Both the position numbers and the translations under genes were made by a program. The notes under the pieces are model-generated. The model was not told the DNA's origin. It saw only the letters and a program-made list of their open reading frames with translations, and did no database searches. From CCMP332 sp040218795 (GTDB lineage Bacteria; Bacteroidota; Bacteroidia; Cytophagales; CCMP332): DNA of 64,000 bases. Below are positions 17,085 through 26,101 of the stretch, piece after piece (positions within the stretch are counted from its first letter, which is position 1; each line of letters starts with the position of its first letter). The stretch lies in contig JAVJQT010000008.1 in assembly GCA_040218795.1 (NCBI GenBank), positions 1-64,000 on the forward strand. Direction: 5' to 3'.

Positions 17085-19205
17085 TTAACGATAAATAAGC
17101 TTATAACTGGAATTTATCCCTTCTGACTTGTAATTAAGGATATATATTCCTTTGTCAAAAAAGGATAAGTTTATTTTCAGCTTATTATCATTTGATTCCT
17201 GCTCATGTACTTTTTGACCTTTTGAATCATAAACAGTGATTGTGCCTTCAAGCATGGTTTCAGAATGGAGAAGAAAAACGCCATCTGAAGAAGGGTTGGG
17301 ATATATTTTGACAGGTTTGTTCTGCTGATCGTCCAATCCAACACCGATGGCACCTGTAACATTTAAAAATGTACGAAGTGTATCATTTTGATTGATTGTG
17401 TCATTAGGATACATGGTATAAGCCAAAAACGGTACTTGAGGAGGCCCTTGAACCGAGGCATAATACCCGCCCAGATTAATTTCTACTTCCTGATTTGGCC
17501 CCAGGTTATTATAACGCACAAATTGATAATTGACACTGCCCATTTTTGCAATTATTGGGATGGTATTAATCGTATTGGCTCCAAAATTTTTCAATCTGAT
17601 ATAGACATTTGTACCGCTATTGGCATTAATCGTTTGTGTTCCGTTGTCGGTTCTGAAACTAACGATTCCCGCATCATTGGGATAAATAAACCGCGCCTCA
17701 AAATTGCTCACATGCAAGTCGTAGTCTTCGGGGTCATTACTTGGTCCATCGCTGGCCTTAAAAGCCAAAATTATTTCCTGACCGATATAGTTATCGAGGC
17801 GAAGGGCGTATTGTCTGAGACTGTTATCCAGCCCGGTAGATGCATCAAGAGTCAACATACTGGTCCAGGAAGTTCCACAATCGTTGGAAAGCATCACTTC
17901 CAATTTGTCATCGGATCCCATGGCTGAATTGGCGGTGCCATCCTTTATAGTGGTAGCGGCATTAAAATACATAATAGATGCCTGGGGAACTCTGAATATC
18001 GGCCCGATCAGCCATTCTCTCTGATTTATTCCTGATAAATTTACACGTGCTGTATTGACACCAAAAAACTGGAGCTGAATTGAATCCGCACTGGTCCAGT
18101 TTGAATTGGCCCCTGAAGGATTCTGTCCTCTCGCCTCTGACCAGCCGGGAACAGCCTCATCTAAATTATCGCCTGTGTAACCCGGAAATGTAACAGGTGC
18201 AATAGGCAAAATCGTTTTCAATCCAATATTCAATGTAGAATCATTGGTCCGGTTTTCATCTCCTGTAAGATCGGTCCAAACGCTTATGACATAATTATCG
18301 CTGCTGCTTAAATCGACTTGTTGAGCAAAAGTATATGTGGCTTCCTGATCCTGATTAAGGCTTCCGTTATAGGTTTCTGTTACAATGGCCTGATTATTCA
18401 ACTGATATGAAATATTGAAATTGCTTTGTGATTGAAAACCAAAATTTCTTATCCTGACGGTTACATCTTCCAGACCCAATCCGCAATCCTGTATTGGAGA
18501 AGATACATTTAACAGTCCAATGTCAAGAGCTTTGAGATCAAAAATTAATATATCATCAAAGGCAAATCCTTCATCCTGAACACTCCCGTCAGAACCAAAA
18601 GCTACCCTCAGTTTAACACTGTTCTGACCAACCAGGCTGTTCATGCCGTTTTTAGCCAATACCCAGCCTCCCGAACCATTTCCTGTCGAATTTCGGCCGG
18701 TCCAACCAATTTGTTGTCCTCCCGGATTCCCATTAATGGTATTGTCGTTATACCAATTATTCGGGTCGTTTAAATTGCCTATATTTTGCCAACTGGAACC
18801 GTTATTTATACTGGACTGAAGCACCGCTCCATCCCATGAGAATTCACTGTTCCACCAAACATTCATTTGAATAACGGGTTGTTGCAAGCTTGTAAAATCA
18901 AACTCGGGAGATTCCACAAAAGAGTTTACGTTTGAGCCGTATTGGCCTCCCAGTGAACCGGTTACAAAACAATTTGCACCGGACGCTGCACTGTTAATGA
19001 CCTGTTTTGTTGGTGTTCCTAATGACCAGGTTCCAGATCCACCTGTTGTCCATCCACCGTTTCCGTTTTCAAAGTCTTCAATATATGGAAATGAACTGAT
19101 CGTCTGTGCCTTGGTACTATTCCCTAAAGAATAGATAAATATCAGTGATAATACTATTTTCAAGTAATGGCTATTACTTACTTTTAAGAGTAAATTTCTA
19201 AGCAT
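17085..19205 (-). CDS. T9SS type A cargo protein (paralogue of the neighbouring cargo genes)
   Basis: From the ATG at 19205 this is a 706-residue secreted protein with a signal peptide ending GNSTKAQ. A MAM/lectin-like unit (about 35-225, ending DEGFAFDDILIF) resembles the second unit of the 991-residue neighbour. CARDB-like and sandwich domains shared with the 683-residue neighbour follow, and a type A sorting domain begins near 623 (VKIYPNPSSDGVF, ending SSYKLIYR). The frame extends three codons further to a TTG at 19214. A TTG at 19163 would give a more ordinary signal peptide (MKIVLSLIFIYSLG). I chose the ATG. It is divergent from the type B gene with essentially no space between the starts. 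Confidence 0.85.
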   Translation of the reverse strand: MLRNLLLKVSNSHYLKIVLSLIFIYSLGNSTKAQTISSFPYIEDFENGNGGWTTGGSGTWSLGTPTKQVINSAASGANCFVTGSLGGQYGSNVNSFVESPEFDFTSLQQPVIQMNVWWNSEFSWDGAVLQSSINNGSSWQNIGNLNDPNNWYNDNTINGNPGGQQIGWTGRNSTGNGSGGWVLAKNGMNSLVGQNSVKLRVAFGSDGSVQDEGFAFDDILIFDLKALDIGLLNVSSPIQDCGLGLEDVTVRIRNFGFQSQSNFNISYQLNNQAIVTETYNGSLNQDQEATYTFAQQVDLSSSDNYVISVWTDLTGDENRTNDSTLNIGLKTILPIAPVTFPGYTGDNLDEAVPGWSEARGQNPSGANSNWTSADSIQLQFFGVNTARVNLSGINQREWLIGPIFRVPQASIMYFNAATTIKDGTANSAMGSDDKLEVMLSNDCGTSWTSMLTLDASTGLDNSLRQYALRLDNYIGQEIILAFKASDGPSNDPEDYDLHVSNFEARFIYPNDAGIVSFRTDNGTQTINANSGTNVYIRLKNFGANTINTIPIIAKMGSVNYQFVRYNNLGPNQEVEINLGGYYASVQGPPQVPFLAYTMYPNDTINQNDTLRTFLNVTGAIGVGLDDQQNKPVKIYPNPSSDGVFLLHSETMLEGTITVYDSKGQKVHEQESNDNKLKINLSFFDKGIYILNYKSEGINSSYKLIYR
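19162..19179. repeat. 18-bp inverted repeat near two divergent T9SS starts
   Basis: AAGTAAT (19162-19168) and ATTACTT (19173-19179) are perfect inverted repeats around GGCT. The element lies at the 5' end of the minus-strand gene and just before a -7-like TACTTTTA (19179-19186, one mismatch to TAnnTTTG) that could serve the plus-strand gene at 19206. Confidence 0.45.
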
Positions 19206-21755
19206 ATAAAACAATTAAGTATCTATATCATCCTTGTTTTCTGCCTGATCTCCACAGGTCTTCACGGTCAGAATCCAATTCCAAACTTGAAATTTAGCAA
19301 AAAGTTAATTCTCAATGGTGATTTAAAATCAATTATTTCAAAAGCACGTCCCAATGAGAATTTGGTCTTTTCTGCAATTAATTTTGCGGATTCATCTGCG
19401 AATGAAATTAGCGGGCTGCTTATTCAAGACAGTATAGGAAATCTTTTAAGCTCAAATAAAATTGAATTGCCATATCATTCCACGCTTCAAATAAAAGAAT
19501 TGATTATTACAGACAGCAATTCGGTTTTTCTGCTTGGAAGCCTGGTTGATTCTGTCAATAATAGCTCTATGGCCATTCTGAAATTTGATTTTGAAGGCCG
19601 GATTCAATGGGCCAAATCCTATATTACTACAGTGGATATTTCCATCCATTCGGCATTCCAATTTGAAAATTCCATATTAATCTGTGGCACAGATCTTTTA
19701 GAAAATAAAGGTGTACTTATAAATGTTTCAGAAGCCGGAAGTCTTATTTCTGCTGTCAAATTAAACAGCTCAAAGGCCTATGCTTTTAATGACATATCCA
19801 TTTACAGCAAAGGCTTTATTATCGCCGGTTCGGTTGATAAAGAGGCTGCTGTTTTTCACTTTCCTTTTAAAAGTGACAGTATCAAAACTTATCACTTTAA
19901 TTCTACCGGAAACATAAACTCCCTGAGGCAAATTGTTCGTCGAGATTTAAAAACATTTTATATTTCAGGATACAGCGATGCTCACAGCAGCATTGCAGGC
20001 GATGCGATAATTTGTAAATGGACTCCAGATCAATCTCAAAATGCACGATTTAAGCATATAGGTATCGCCAATGATTTTGAGATTTATAATTCTTTAATTG
20101 ATTCAAATTCAATCCTCACATGTGTTGGTAAAGCAGAATATTACGGAAATGGCATTTACAATGGTATTATTTTAAAACTGGATTCAAATCTCAATCTTTT
20201 AAATTCCACCGTCCTTCAAAATAATTTTAGTTCTGAATTGCAAGCCATTGTCAGGCCAAATACAAAGCGATTGGGCTTTTTCGGCATAAGAAATGATAAT
20301 ACGGCGAATAATGCACTTGCATTCGGTCTGACAGATGCAGATTCCTTATCCTTTTGTGAGTTTCAAAACGCCAATTTAGATACGGGTACTTTTTCGCCGG
20401 GCATGAGCACTTCCTTATTGTCTATTGATAATGTGAGTCTATCTGTTTTACCAATAGCGATTCAGCTTAGGGATCTCAATTGGGGGACACAAGGCATTTG
20501 TGAAGAAGGTATTTGCAAAATACCGCTGGAAATCCAATGGCAAAAACAAAATTATTGTATCGGTGATACAATCATTTTCAGTCTTAAGAATGCGTTTCAG
20601 GACATATCATGGAAACTCAATGGTCAAATTATTTCAAATAATTCCAGTGTATCATTTATCTATGGTGGAGATTCAATTCACCTTGCTGCGGAAGTATGGG
20701 ATGATCTTGGTTGTTTTGGCTTTGATGAAATATATATTCATCCAAAAAAATATGCGCTTGAAATAAAAGGGGAAAGCAAACTATGCATCAACAATTCTGA
20801 AACCTGGTATCGTATCATTTATGATAAAACCCTGGAATTAGACTATCAAATTATAAATGGAGAATTGATACAAAAATCCGGTGATTCTCTTTTGATTGAT
20901 TGGAAAAATAGCGCTAGCCAATTTGTAGTTTATTTAATGGACAGTAGCAATTGTAGGATTTCAAAAAAATCATTAGAAATTGAGCTCGATTCCGGAATTA
21001 TTCTTAATCCTGTCATCAATGGGCTGACAGAAGATAGCCTGGTGGAATTAACCCGATTAGACTTTAGTCTTCAATCCATTCCCGAAAATCAAAATCAATC
21101 ATTTCGACTTTATAAAGTCATACAGGATATTTCACACTACCAAACAATTTTGCTTGAAAACGAATCAAAATGGATAGATCCTGATTATACTCCCGGTGCC
21201 GGCTATTATATTGAAACCGAGAACAATTGCAGCCTTACACTCAGATCAAACACGCATAAAGCCATTTATCTGGAAATTGAAAACCAAACTTTGAAATGGA
21301 GCGATTATTTGGGCTGGCCAAAAACGAAAACCAATTACAATTTAATTCGCAACGGCATCTTGGCTGAAGAATTAAATTCCAATAACTATGCTTTAAAATC
21401 ATTTGAGGAATTCGAGTCCTGTTTTAGAATTATGGCAAAAAATTTGGAAACTGAATTTGTAAGTTTCTCAAATAAGCAGTGCTTTGATGAATCCCATAGA
21501 CTTGTTTTACCAAATGTAATTACTCCCAACGGCGATGGTATAAATGAGCGATTTAGCATCCCCAATTTGCAAATGTTTCCTACTATTCACTTCAGCGTAT
21601 ACAACCGCTGGGGGAGATTGATTTATAGTAAAATCAATTACGACAATACCTGGCCTGACAATAACATTGAAAATGGCACCTATTTCTATAGACTTAGTTT
21701 TGAAAAAAACCTGGGAATTAAAAATTACAAAGGTTGGATTGAAGTTTTAAAATAG
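19206..21755 (+). CDS. T9SS type B (gliding-motility-type CTD) cargo protein with non-standard start
   Basis: This protein (849 residues from 19206) has no ATG, GTG or TTG that would include its signal peptide. The frame reads KQLSIYIILVFCLISTGLHGQ, a textbook signal sequence, but it can begin only at ATA (19206) or ATT (19194); an in-frame TAA at 19191 blocks anything earlier. A TTG at 19287 exists but would remove the signal peptide. The body is a beta-propeller-like region (about 40-400) followed by Ig-like segments (about 410-740). It ends in a type B sorting domain (VLPNVITPNGDGINERF, then FSVYNRWGRLIY and NGTYFYRLSF), the CHU_C family. It should be exported by the type IX system. The start remains uncertain. 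Confidence 0.8.
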   Translation: MKQLSIYIILVFCLISTGLHGQNPIPNLKFSKKLILNGDLKSIISKARPNENLVFSAINFADSSANEISGLLIQDSIGNLLSSNKIELPYHSTLQIKELIITDSNSVFLLGSLVDSVNNSSMAILKFDFEGRIQWAKSYITTVDISIHSAFQFENSILICGTDLLENKGVLINVSEAGSLISAVKLNSSKAYAFNDISIYSKGFIIAGSVDKEAAVFHFPFKSDSIKTYHFNSTGNINSLRQIVRRDLKTFYISGYSDAHSSIAGDAIICKWTPDQSQNARFKHIGIANDFEIYNSLIDSNSILTCVGKAEYYGNGIYNGIILKLDSNLNLLNSTVLQNNFSSELQAIVRPNTKRLGFFGIRNDNTANNALAFGLTDADSLSFCEFQNANLDTGTFSPGMSTSLLSIDNVSLSVLPIAIQLRDLNWGTQGICEEGICKIPLEIQWQKQNYCIGDTIIFSLKNAFQDISWKLNGQIISNNSSVSFIYGGDSIHLAAEVWDDLGCFGFDEIYIHPKKYALEIKGESKLCINNSETWYRIIYDKTLELDYQIINGELIQKSGDSLLIDWKNSASQFVVYLMDSSNCRISKKSLEIELDSGIILNPVINGLTEDSLVELTRLDFSLQSIPENQNQSFRLYKVIQDISHYQTILLENESKWIDPDYTPGAGYYIETENNCSLTLRSNTHKAIYLEIENQTLKWSDYLGWPKTKTNYNLIRNGILAEELNSNNYALKSFEEFESCFRIMAKNLETEFVSFSNKQCFDESHRLVLPNVITPNGDGINERFSIPNLQMFPTIHFSVYNRWGRLIYSKINYDNTWPDNNIENGTYFYRLSFEKNLGIKNYKGWIEVLK

Positions 21756-21770
21756 CCGGATAATAAAAAA

Positions 21771-23096
21771 ATGAATTCAATTCTAAACAATTTGAATAAA
21801 AGCTCTCCTTCAATTGGCTTGGGCGTATTTCGCATGCTATTTGGGCTTATCATGCTTTGGGAAGTCATTTATTTTTACCGTATCGGCCTCATTGAAAATT
21901 TTATTTTTCTTCCGTCTACGCTATTCAATTACGATTTTCTTCCCCTCAGTTCAATGAGCGAGCCTGCCATGCAATTAATCCTTGCAGGAATGTTGCTGAG
22001 TACTGTTTTAATCACCATTGGATATTACTTTCGTGTTGCTTCCTTTTATTTGTTTTTATCCTTGTCCTATATTCATCTGCTGGACAAAGGTCTTTATAAT
22101 AACCATATCTATCTTATCTGTCTTGTTTGTCTCATGTTCAGTATAAGCAATGCAGATGCTTCATTGACTTTAAAAAAAAGCAGGGCCTCTCTTCAAATAC
22201 CGCGATGGCAATATTTGATTTTTCAAATTCATATCGCCATGGTTTATTTTTTTGGTGGTATTGCTAAAATAAATCCCTACTGGTTGAATATGCACCCTGT
22301 AAAGGAAATTCTGGCTATCAGAGCTAAGAATTCGGGATTTGAGTTTATCAGTACTCCACTTGTCGAGAATTTTATTATGTACGGAGGCTTGATTTTTGAC
22401 ATGAGTATTCCATTTCTTTTATGGTACAAACGAACGCGAGTTCCGGCCATAATCCTCGCTCTCTTTTTTAATTTATCCAATGCATGGATATTTCGAGACA
22501 TCAATATTTTCCCCTTTTTTATGATAGGGGCATTGATTCTATTTCTCGATCAAGAAAAAGTTGAATCGTACCTAAAGCGATTTAATTTGCCAATTCCCAA
22601 ACAAAAAATCCATACAAGGATACTTACAAAACCTATTTTAATTGGATTGTCCATTTACTTCATAATCCAATTCCTTTTGCCTTTTCGACATTTTCTCTAC
22701 CCCGGATATGTCGACTGGACCGGTGAAGGGCAGCATTTTGCCTGGAGAATGAAAATTCAACATCGCGAAATTGAAGAGATGAAATTTGCCCTATTTGATC
22801 TGGACAAAAGAGAAATTCATGAAATCGATCCTAAAGATTTAATAAATCTATCGCAATATCAGCAGATGTCGCTTCATCCGCACATGGCTGTTCAGTTTGC
22901 CGAATATTTAAGGCAATTGGCATTAAAAAAGCTACAGATCAGAAATTGCATGGTCAAGTCAAAAATAAAAGTCACATTTAACGGCTCCGAACCTTTGTAT
23001 GTATTTGATCCTGATTTTGATCTATTACAAATATCAAATCAAAGTTCCTCGATCAATGAATTTATAAATTCGGCACCTCAAGCGAGGAATTATTAA
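21771..23096 (+). CDS. HTTM-domain membrane protein (vitamin K-dependent gamma-carboxylase-like)
   Basis: This 441-residue integral membrane protein has about eight hydrophobic segments in its first 330 residues, then a soluble C-terminal tail. It shows the horizontally transferred transmembrane (HTTM) pattern shared with vitamin K-dependent gamma-carboxylase: an N-terminal LGVFRMLFGLIMLWEVI, the central LLDKGLYNNHIYLICL, and VYFFGGIAKINPYWL with a conserved Lys and Trp. Bacterial HTTM proteins have no settled activity. The gene begins 15 bp after the T9SS type B gene, so the two are likely co-transcribed. Confidence 0.82.
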   Translation: MNSILNNLNKSSPSIGLGVFRMLFGLIMLWEVIYFYRIGLIENFIFLPSTLFNYDFLPLSSMSEPAMQLILAGMLLSTVLITIGYYFRVASFYLFLSLSYIHLLDKGLYNNHIYLICLVCLMFSISNADASLTLKKSRASLQIPRWQYLIFQIHIAMVYFFGGIAKINPYWLNMHPVKEILAIRAKNSGFEFISTPLVENFIMYGGLIFDMSIPFLLWYKRTRVPAIILALFFNLSNAWIFRDINIFPFFMIGALILFLDQEKVESYLKRFNLPIPKQKIHTRILTKPILIGLSIYFIIQFLLPFRHFLYPGYVDWTGEGQHFAWRMKIQHREIEEMKFALFDLDKREIHEIDPKDLINLSQYQQMSLHPHMAVQFAEYLRQLALKKLQIRNCMVKSKIKVTFNGSEPLYVFDPDFDLLQISNQSSSINEFINSAPQARNY

Positions 23097-23123
23097 ATTG
23101 GTAGTCGAATTGAGACAATTATT

Positions 23124-23636
23124 ATGAAATTTCAATTAAGGCCCTGGAAAAAAGAAGATTTGCCCTCCCTGGTCAAGCATGCCAATAATTTTGAAATCGC
23201 CAAAAACATGATGGATTATTTCCCTCATCCTTATACCAAAGAGGAAGGGGAAAAATTTCTTGACATGGTAACAGAAAAAGACCCGCCAACCATTTTGGCG
23301 ATTGAAATTGATGGCGAAGCTGTGGGAAGTATTGGGCTCCATCCCAAAGATGATATTATGCGAAAAAACGGCGAGCTCGGATATTGGTTGGCTGAGCAAT
23401 ATTGGGGTAAGGGTATTATTACAAAGGCAATTAAACAAATGTCGGATTACGGTTTCCAAAACTTTGATATCGAACGTATTTTTGCGCGTCCTTTTGGAAC
23501 TAATATTGCATCTCAAAAAGCGCTGGAAAAAGCCGGATATAAATTAGAAGCACATTTGGAAAATACTTTATATAAAAATCAGGAATACCAGGATGAACTA
23601 ATCTATGCCCTGCGCAAAAAGTGGTTTAAGAAATAA
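23124..23636 (+). CDS. GNAT-family N-acetyltransferase (RimJ/RimL-like)
   Basis: This 170-residue protein is a GNAT acetyltransferase. It has the N-terminal LRPWKKEDLPSLVKHANN segment, the central GSIGLHPKDD strand, the acetyl-CoA-binding loop YWGKGIITKAIKQM and the RIFARPFGTNIASQKALEKAGY region typical of RimJ/RimL-like enzymes. It transfers acetyl from acetyl-CoA to an amine, most often a protein N-terminus or small molecule; the substrate is not known. It lies 27 bp after the HTTM gene on the same strand. Confidence 0.88.
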   Translation: MKFQLRPWKKEDLPSLVKHANNFEIAKNMMDYFPHPYTKEEGEKFLDMVTEKDPPTILAIEIDGEAVGSIGLHPKDDIMRKNGELGYWLAEQYWGKGIITKAIKQMSDYGFQNFDIERIFARPFGTNIASQKALEKAGYKLEAHLENTLYKNQEYQDELIYALRKKWFKK

Positions 23637-23704
23637 AAATAATTCTCTCTCCTAAAGGCAAATTAAACAGCATAGGCAGTATCTGCGAAGAGCTAATATA
23701 ATTT

Positions 23705-24448
23705 ATGAAACAGCATTACGAAAAATACTCAAAAGAGGACTTTGAGGTATGGAAAATACTATTCGAAAGACAAAAAAAAGAATTGAGTCTTAAAGCGGGA
23801 AAGGAGTATAATCATTATTTAAATGAATTGAACAAAAGCTTAAACGCCGATTTCATACCGAGATTCCCGGATTTAAACAATGCGCTTATGGAAAAGACCA
23901 ATTGGTCCATCGAGGTGGTACCGGGTTTGATTCCTGTGGAGCGTTTTTTCGAACTGCTTTCCAAAAGAAAATTTTGTTCTTCTACCTGGATCAGGAAAAA
24001 AAGTCAACTGGATTATCTTGAAGAACCGGATATGTTTCATGACATTTTCGGCCACATTCCATTGCTGATGGATTCGGAATATGCCAATTATATGCAGGCC
24101 TTGGGCCAGCTTGGAGTTCATTACAAGGATCATCCGGAAGTGATAATGGGGCTTCGAAGTTTGTATTGGTTTACCATTGAATTTGGACTGATGGGAAGCC
24201 GGGATAATCCACAGATTTACGGTGCGGGTATTATATCTTCCTATGGTGAATCAAAACATATTTATGAGAATAAAAATGTGACGGTAAAACAATTTGACCT
24301 GGATGAAATCCTTGAAAAAGAAATAGTTACAAGCGAAATTCAGAATCTTTATTATTCCGTTGAATCCATGTCAAATTTATACGACACGCTTGACAGCCTA
24401 AAGATTTCTTTAGAGAAATTGAGTTCAAAATCAAAATATGTAAATTAA
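23705..24448 (+). CDS. phhA: phenylalanine 4-monooxygenase (aromatic amino acid hydroxylase)
   Basis: This 247-residue protein is a monomeric-type aromatic amino acid hydroxylase. It converts phenylalanine to tyrosine with tetrahydropterin, O2 and non-haem iron. The iron ligands His112 and His117 (MFHDIFGHIPLL) and Glu159 (YWFTIEFGL) are all present, and PGLIPVERFFELLSKRKF is the usual substrate/pterin region. No regulatory ACT domain is present, as usual in bacterial enzymes. No pterin-carbinolamine dehydratase gene is next to it. A 68-bp gap separates it from the GNAT gene. Confidence 0.94.
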   Translation: MKQHYEKYSKEDFEVWKILFERQKKELSLKAGKEYNHYLNELNKSLNADFIPRFPDLNNALMEKTNWSIEVVPGLIPVERFFELLSKRKFCSSTWIRKKSQLDYLEEPDMFHDIFGHIPLLMDSEYANYMQALGQLGVHYKDHPEVIMGLRSLYWFTIEFGLMGSRDNPQIYGAGIISSYGESKHIYENKNVTVKQFDLDEILEKEIVTSEIQNLYYSVESMSNLYDTLDSLKISLEKLSSKSKYVN

Positions 24449-24486
24449 AGTTAAGTATTTCATAAATTTGGTTCATACCGAATCAA

Positions 24487-25443
24487 ATGGTCTTAAATCT
24501 ATTATTTCTTGCATTGGGAATGGTTCTCCTTATAAAGGGAGCAGATTGGTTGGTTGATGGAGCTGCTGCTCTGGCAAAGAAATATAAAGTTTCTGACCTT
24601 GCAATTGGTTTGACCATCGTGGCCTTTGGTACTTCAGCACCAGAACTTGTTGTAAATTCTTTTGCAGCAGCAGAGGGTCATCATCAAATGGTTTTGGGAA
24701 ATATTATTGGAAGTAATTTTTTCAATTTATTCCTCATTCTCGGTGTTGCCGGTATTATTATTCCACTCACCGTACAATCGAGTACGGTTTGGAAGGAAAT
24801 TCCATTTTCTCTATTTGCCATAGTATTGGTATTCGCTTTTGGGAATAATTTTTTCGTAAATCAAAACAGCCTTATTTCCAGAGCTGATGGTTTTATTCTT
24901 CTGGGGCTATTTTTCATTTTTCTTTATTATGTCTATTCTCAGTTAAAATCTGATCCTTCGGAAATAGAGCTTGAGGAGAAAAACATGAGCAATCTTATGA
25001 TTACCGTATTCATTTTTGCGGGATTGGCAGGTTTGGTCATAGGAGGTAAAGTAGTTTTGGTAAATGCGGTTTCCATTGCTCATGTATTTGGTGTCAGCGA
25101 AAGAATTATTGGATTAACGGTGGTTGCGGCCGGAACCTCATTGCCCGAATTGGCCACTTCTGTTGTTGCGGCCATCAAGAAAAAAAGCGACATCGCCGTT
25201 GGAAATATAATTGGTTCCAACATTTTTAATTTCCTATTAATTTTCGCCATAAGTGCGATCATACGACCCATTCAATACGATACAATATTTAACCGCGACC
25301 TCTATTTGATTGCAGGAGGCACTGCATTTCTGTTTATCGCCATGTTTACCGGAGGTAAGAAAAAACTGGATCGCTGGGAAGCTGCCATTCTTCTAATTGT
25401 TTTTCTGGCTTATACTTATTATCTGATAAATTCGGGTAACTAA
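24487..25443 (+). CDS. calcium/sodium antiporter, YrbG-type CaCA family
   Basis: This 318-residue membrane protein has two inverted homologous halves, each with an alpha-repeat motif: GTSAPELVVNSFAA with GNIIGSNFFN (residues about 48-80), and GTSLPELATSVVAA with GNIIGSNIFN (about 216-250). About ten hydrophobic segments are visible. The conserved acidic and polar residues of the cation sites are in place. It should exchange Ca2+ (or K+) for Na+ across the inner membrane. A charged loop near 155-168 separates the halves. Confidence 0.92.
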   Translation: MVLNLLFLALGMVLLIKGADWLVDGAAALAKKYKVSDLAIGLTIVAFGTSAPELVVNSFAAAEGHHQMVLGNIIGSNFFNLFLILGVAGIIIPLTVQSSTVWKEIPFSLFAIVLVFAFGNNFFVNQNSLISRADGFILLGLFFIFLYYVYSQLKSDPSEIELEEKNMSNLMITVFIFAGLAGLVIGGKVVLVNAVSIAHVFGVSERIIGLTVVAAGTSLPELATSVVAAIKKKSDIAVGNIIGSNIFNFLLIFAISAIIRPIQYDTIFNRDLYLIAGGTAFLFIAMFTGGKKKLDRWEAAILLIVFLAYTYYLINSGN

Positions 25444-25455
25444 ATAAAAATTTAA

Positions 25456-26043
25456 ATGATCCACCCAAATACTGAGTTGAAATTCATTAACCGTGAGATT
25501 GGTTATGGTGTAGTTGCCACAGAATTAATTCCGGCCGGTACCATTACCTGGGTATTGGATAAACTCGATAGAGAATTTAGTCCGATTGAATTTCAGCAAA
25601 TGGATTCAATCTATCAGGATATTCTGGATACTTATACGTTTAGAAATAATAAAGGAAATTTTGTGCTTTGTTGGGATAATGGGAGATTTGTTAACCACAG
25701 TTTCAATTCAAATTGTCTTACAACGGCTTATGATTTTGAAATCGCAATTCGGGACATTCAAATTGGAGAGCAATTGACAGATGATTACGGCTATTTAAAC
25801 ATTCCCAGGCCATTCCGGGCTGCTGACGAAAAAACCAAAAGAAAAAGTGTTTATCCCGATGATTTATTGAAATACTATAAACTTTGGGACAAGAAGATTT
25901 TAAAGGTTTTCCCAAAAATAAACGAACTCAATCAACCCCTCTCTTCACTTATCAATAAAGACATTTGGGAATTGGTGAATCAGGTAATTAATGGAGAAAG
26001 GGAAATGGATTCGATACTGAATAATTATTACAAGGAATCTTAA
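25456..26043 (+). CDS. SET-domain protein (putative lysine methyltransferase)
   Basis: This 195-residue protein has the SET fold used by SAM-dependent lysine methyltransferases. The motif RFVNHSFNSNC (77-87) matches the cofactor-binding NHS segment, and GEQLTDDYGY (104-113) carries the catalytic-tyrosine end; IGYGVVAT (15-22) is the usual N-terminal start. The Cys-rich post-SET motif of eukaryotic enzymes is absent. No histone target exists here, so the substrate is likely a bacterial protein such as a ribosomal or DNA-binding protein. It lies 12 bp after the antiporter gene on the same strand. Confidence 0.85.
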   Translation: MIHPNTELKFINREIGYGVVATELIPAGTITWVLDKLDREFSPIEFQQMDSIYQDILDTYTFRNNKGNFVLCWDNGRFVNHSFNSNCLTTAYDFEIAIRDIQIGEQLTDDYGYLNIPRPFRAADEKTKRKSVYPDDLLKYYKLWDKKILKVFPKINELNQPLSSLINKDIWELVNQVINGEREMDSILNNYYKES

Positions 26044-26101
26044 GACTCCAAAATTCAAAGCTATACTATTATCATTGTATTCTCTTTTTAAATAAAATGA
26101 A

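Noticed and set aside
17388..17927. Plus-strand 179-codon frame inside a T9SS gene
   Set aside because: It lies antisense to conserved CARDB-like and sandwich modules and shows no recognisable domain.
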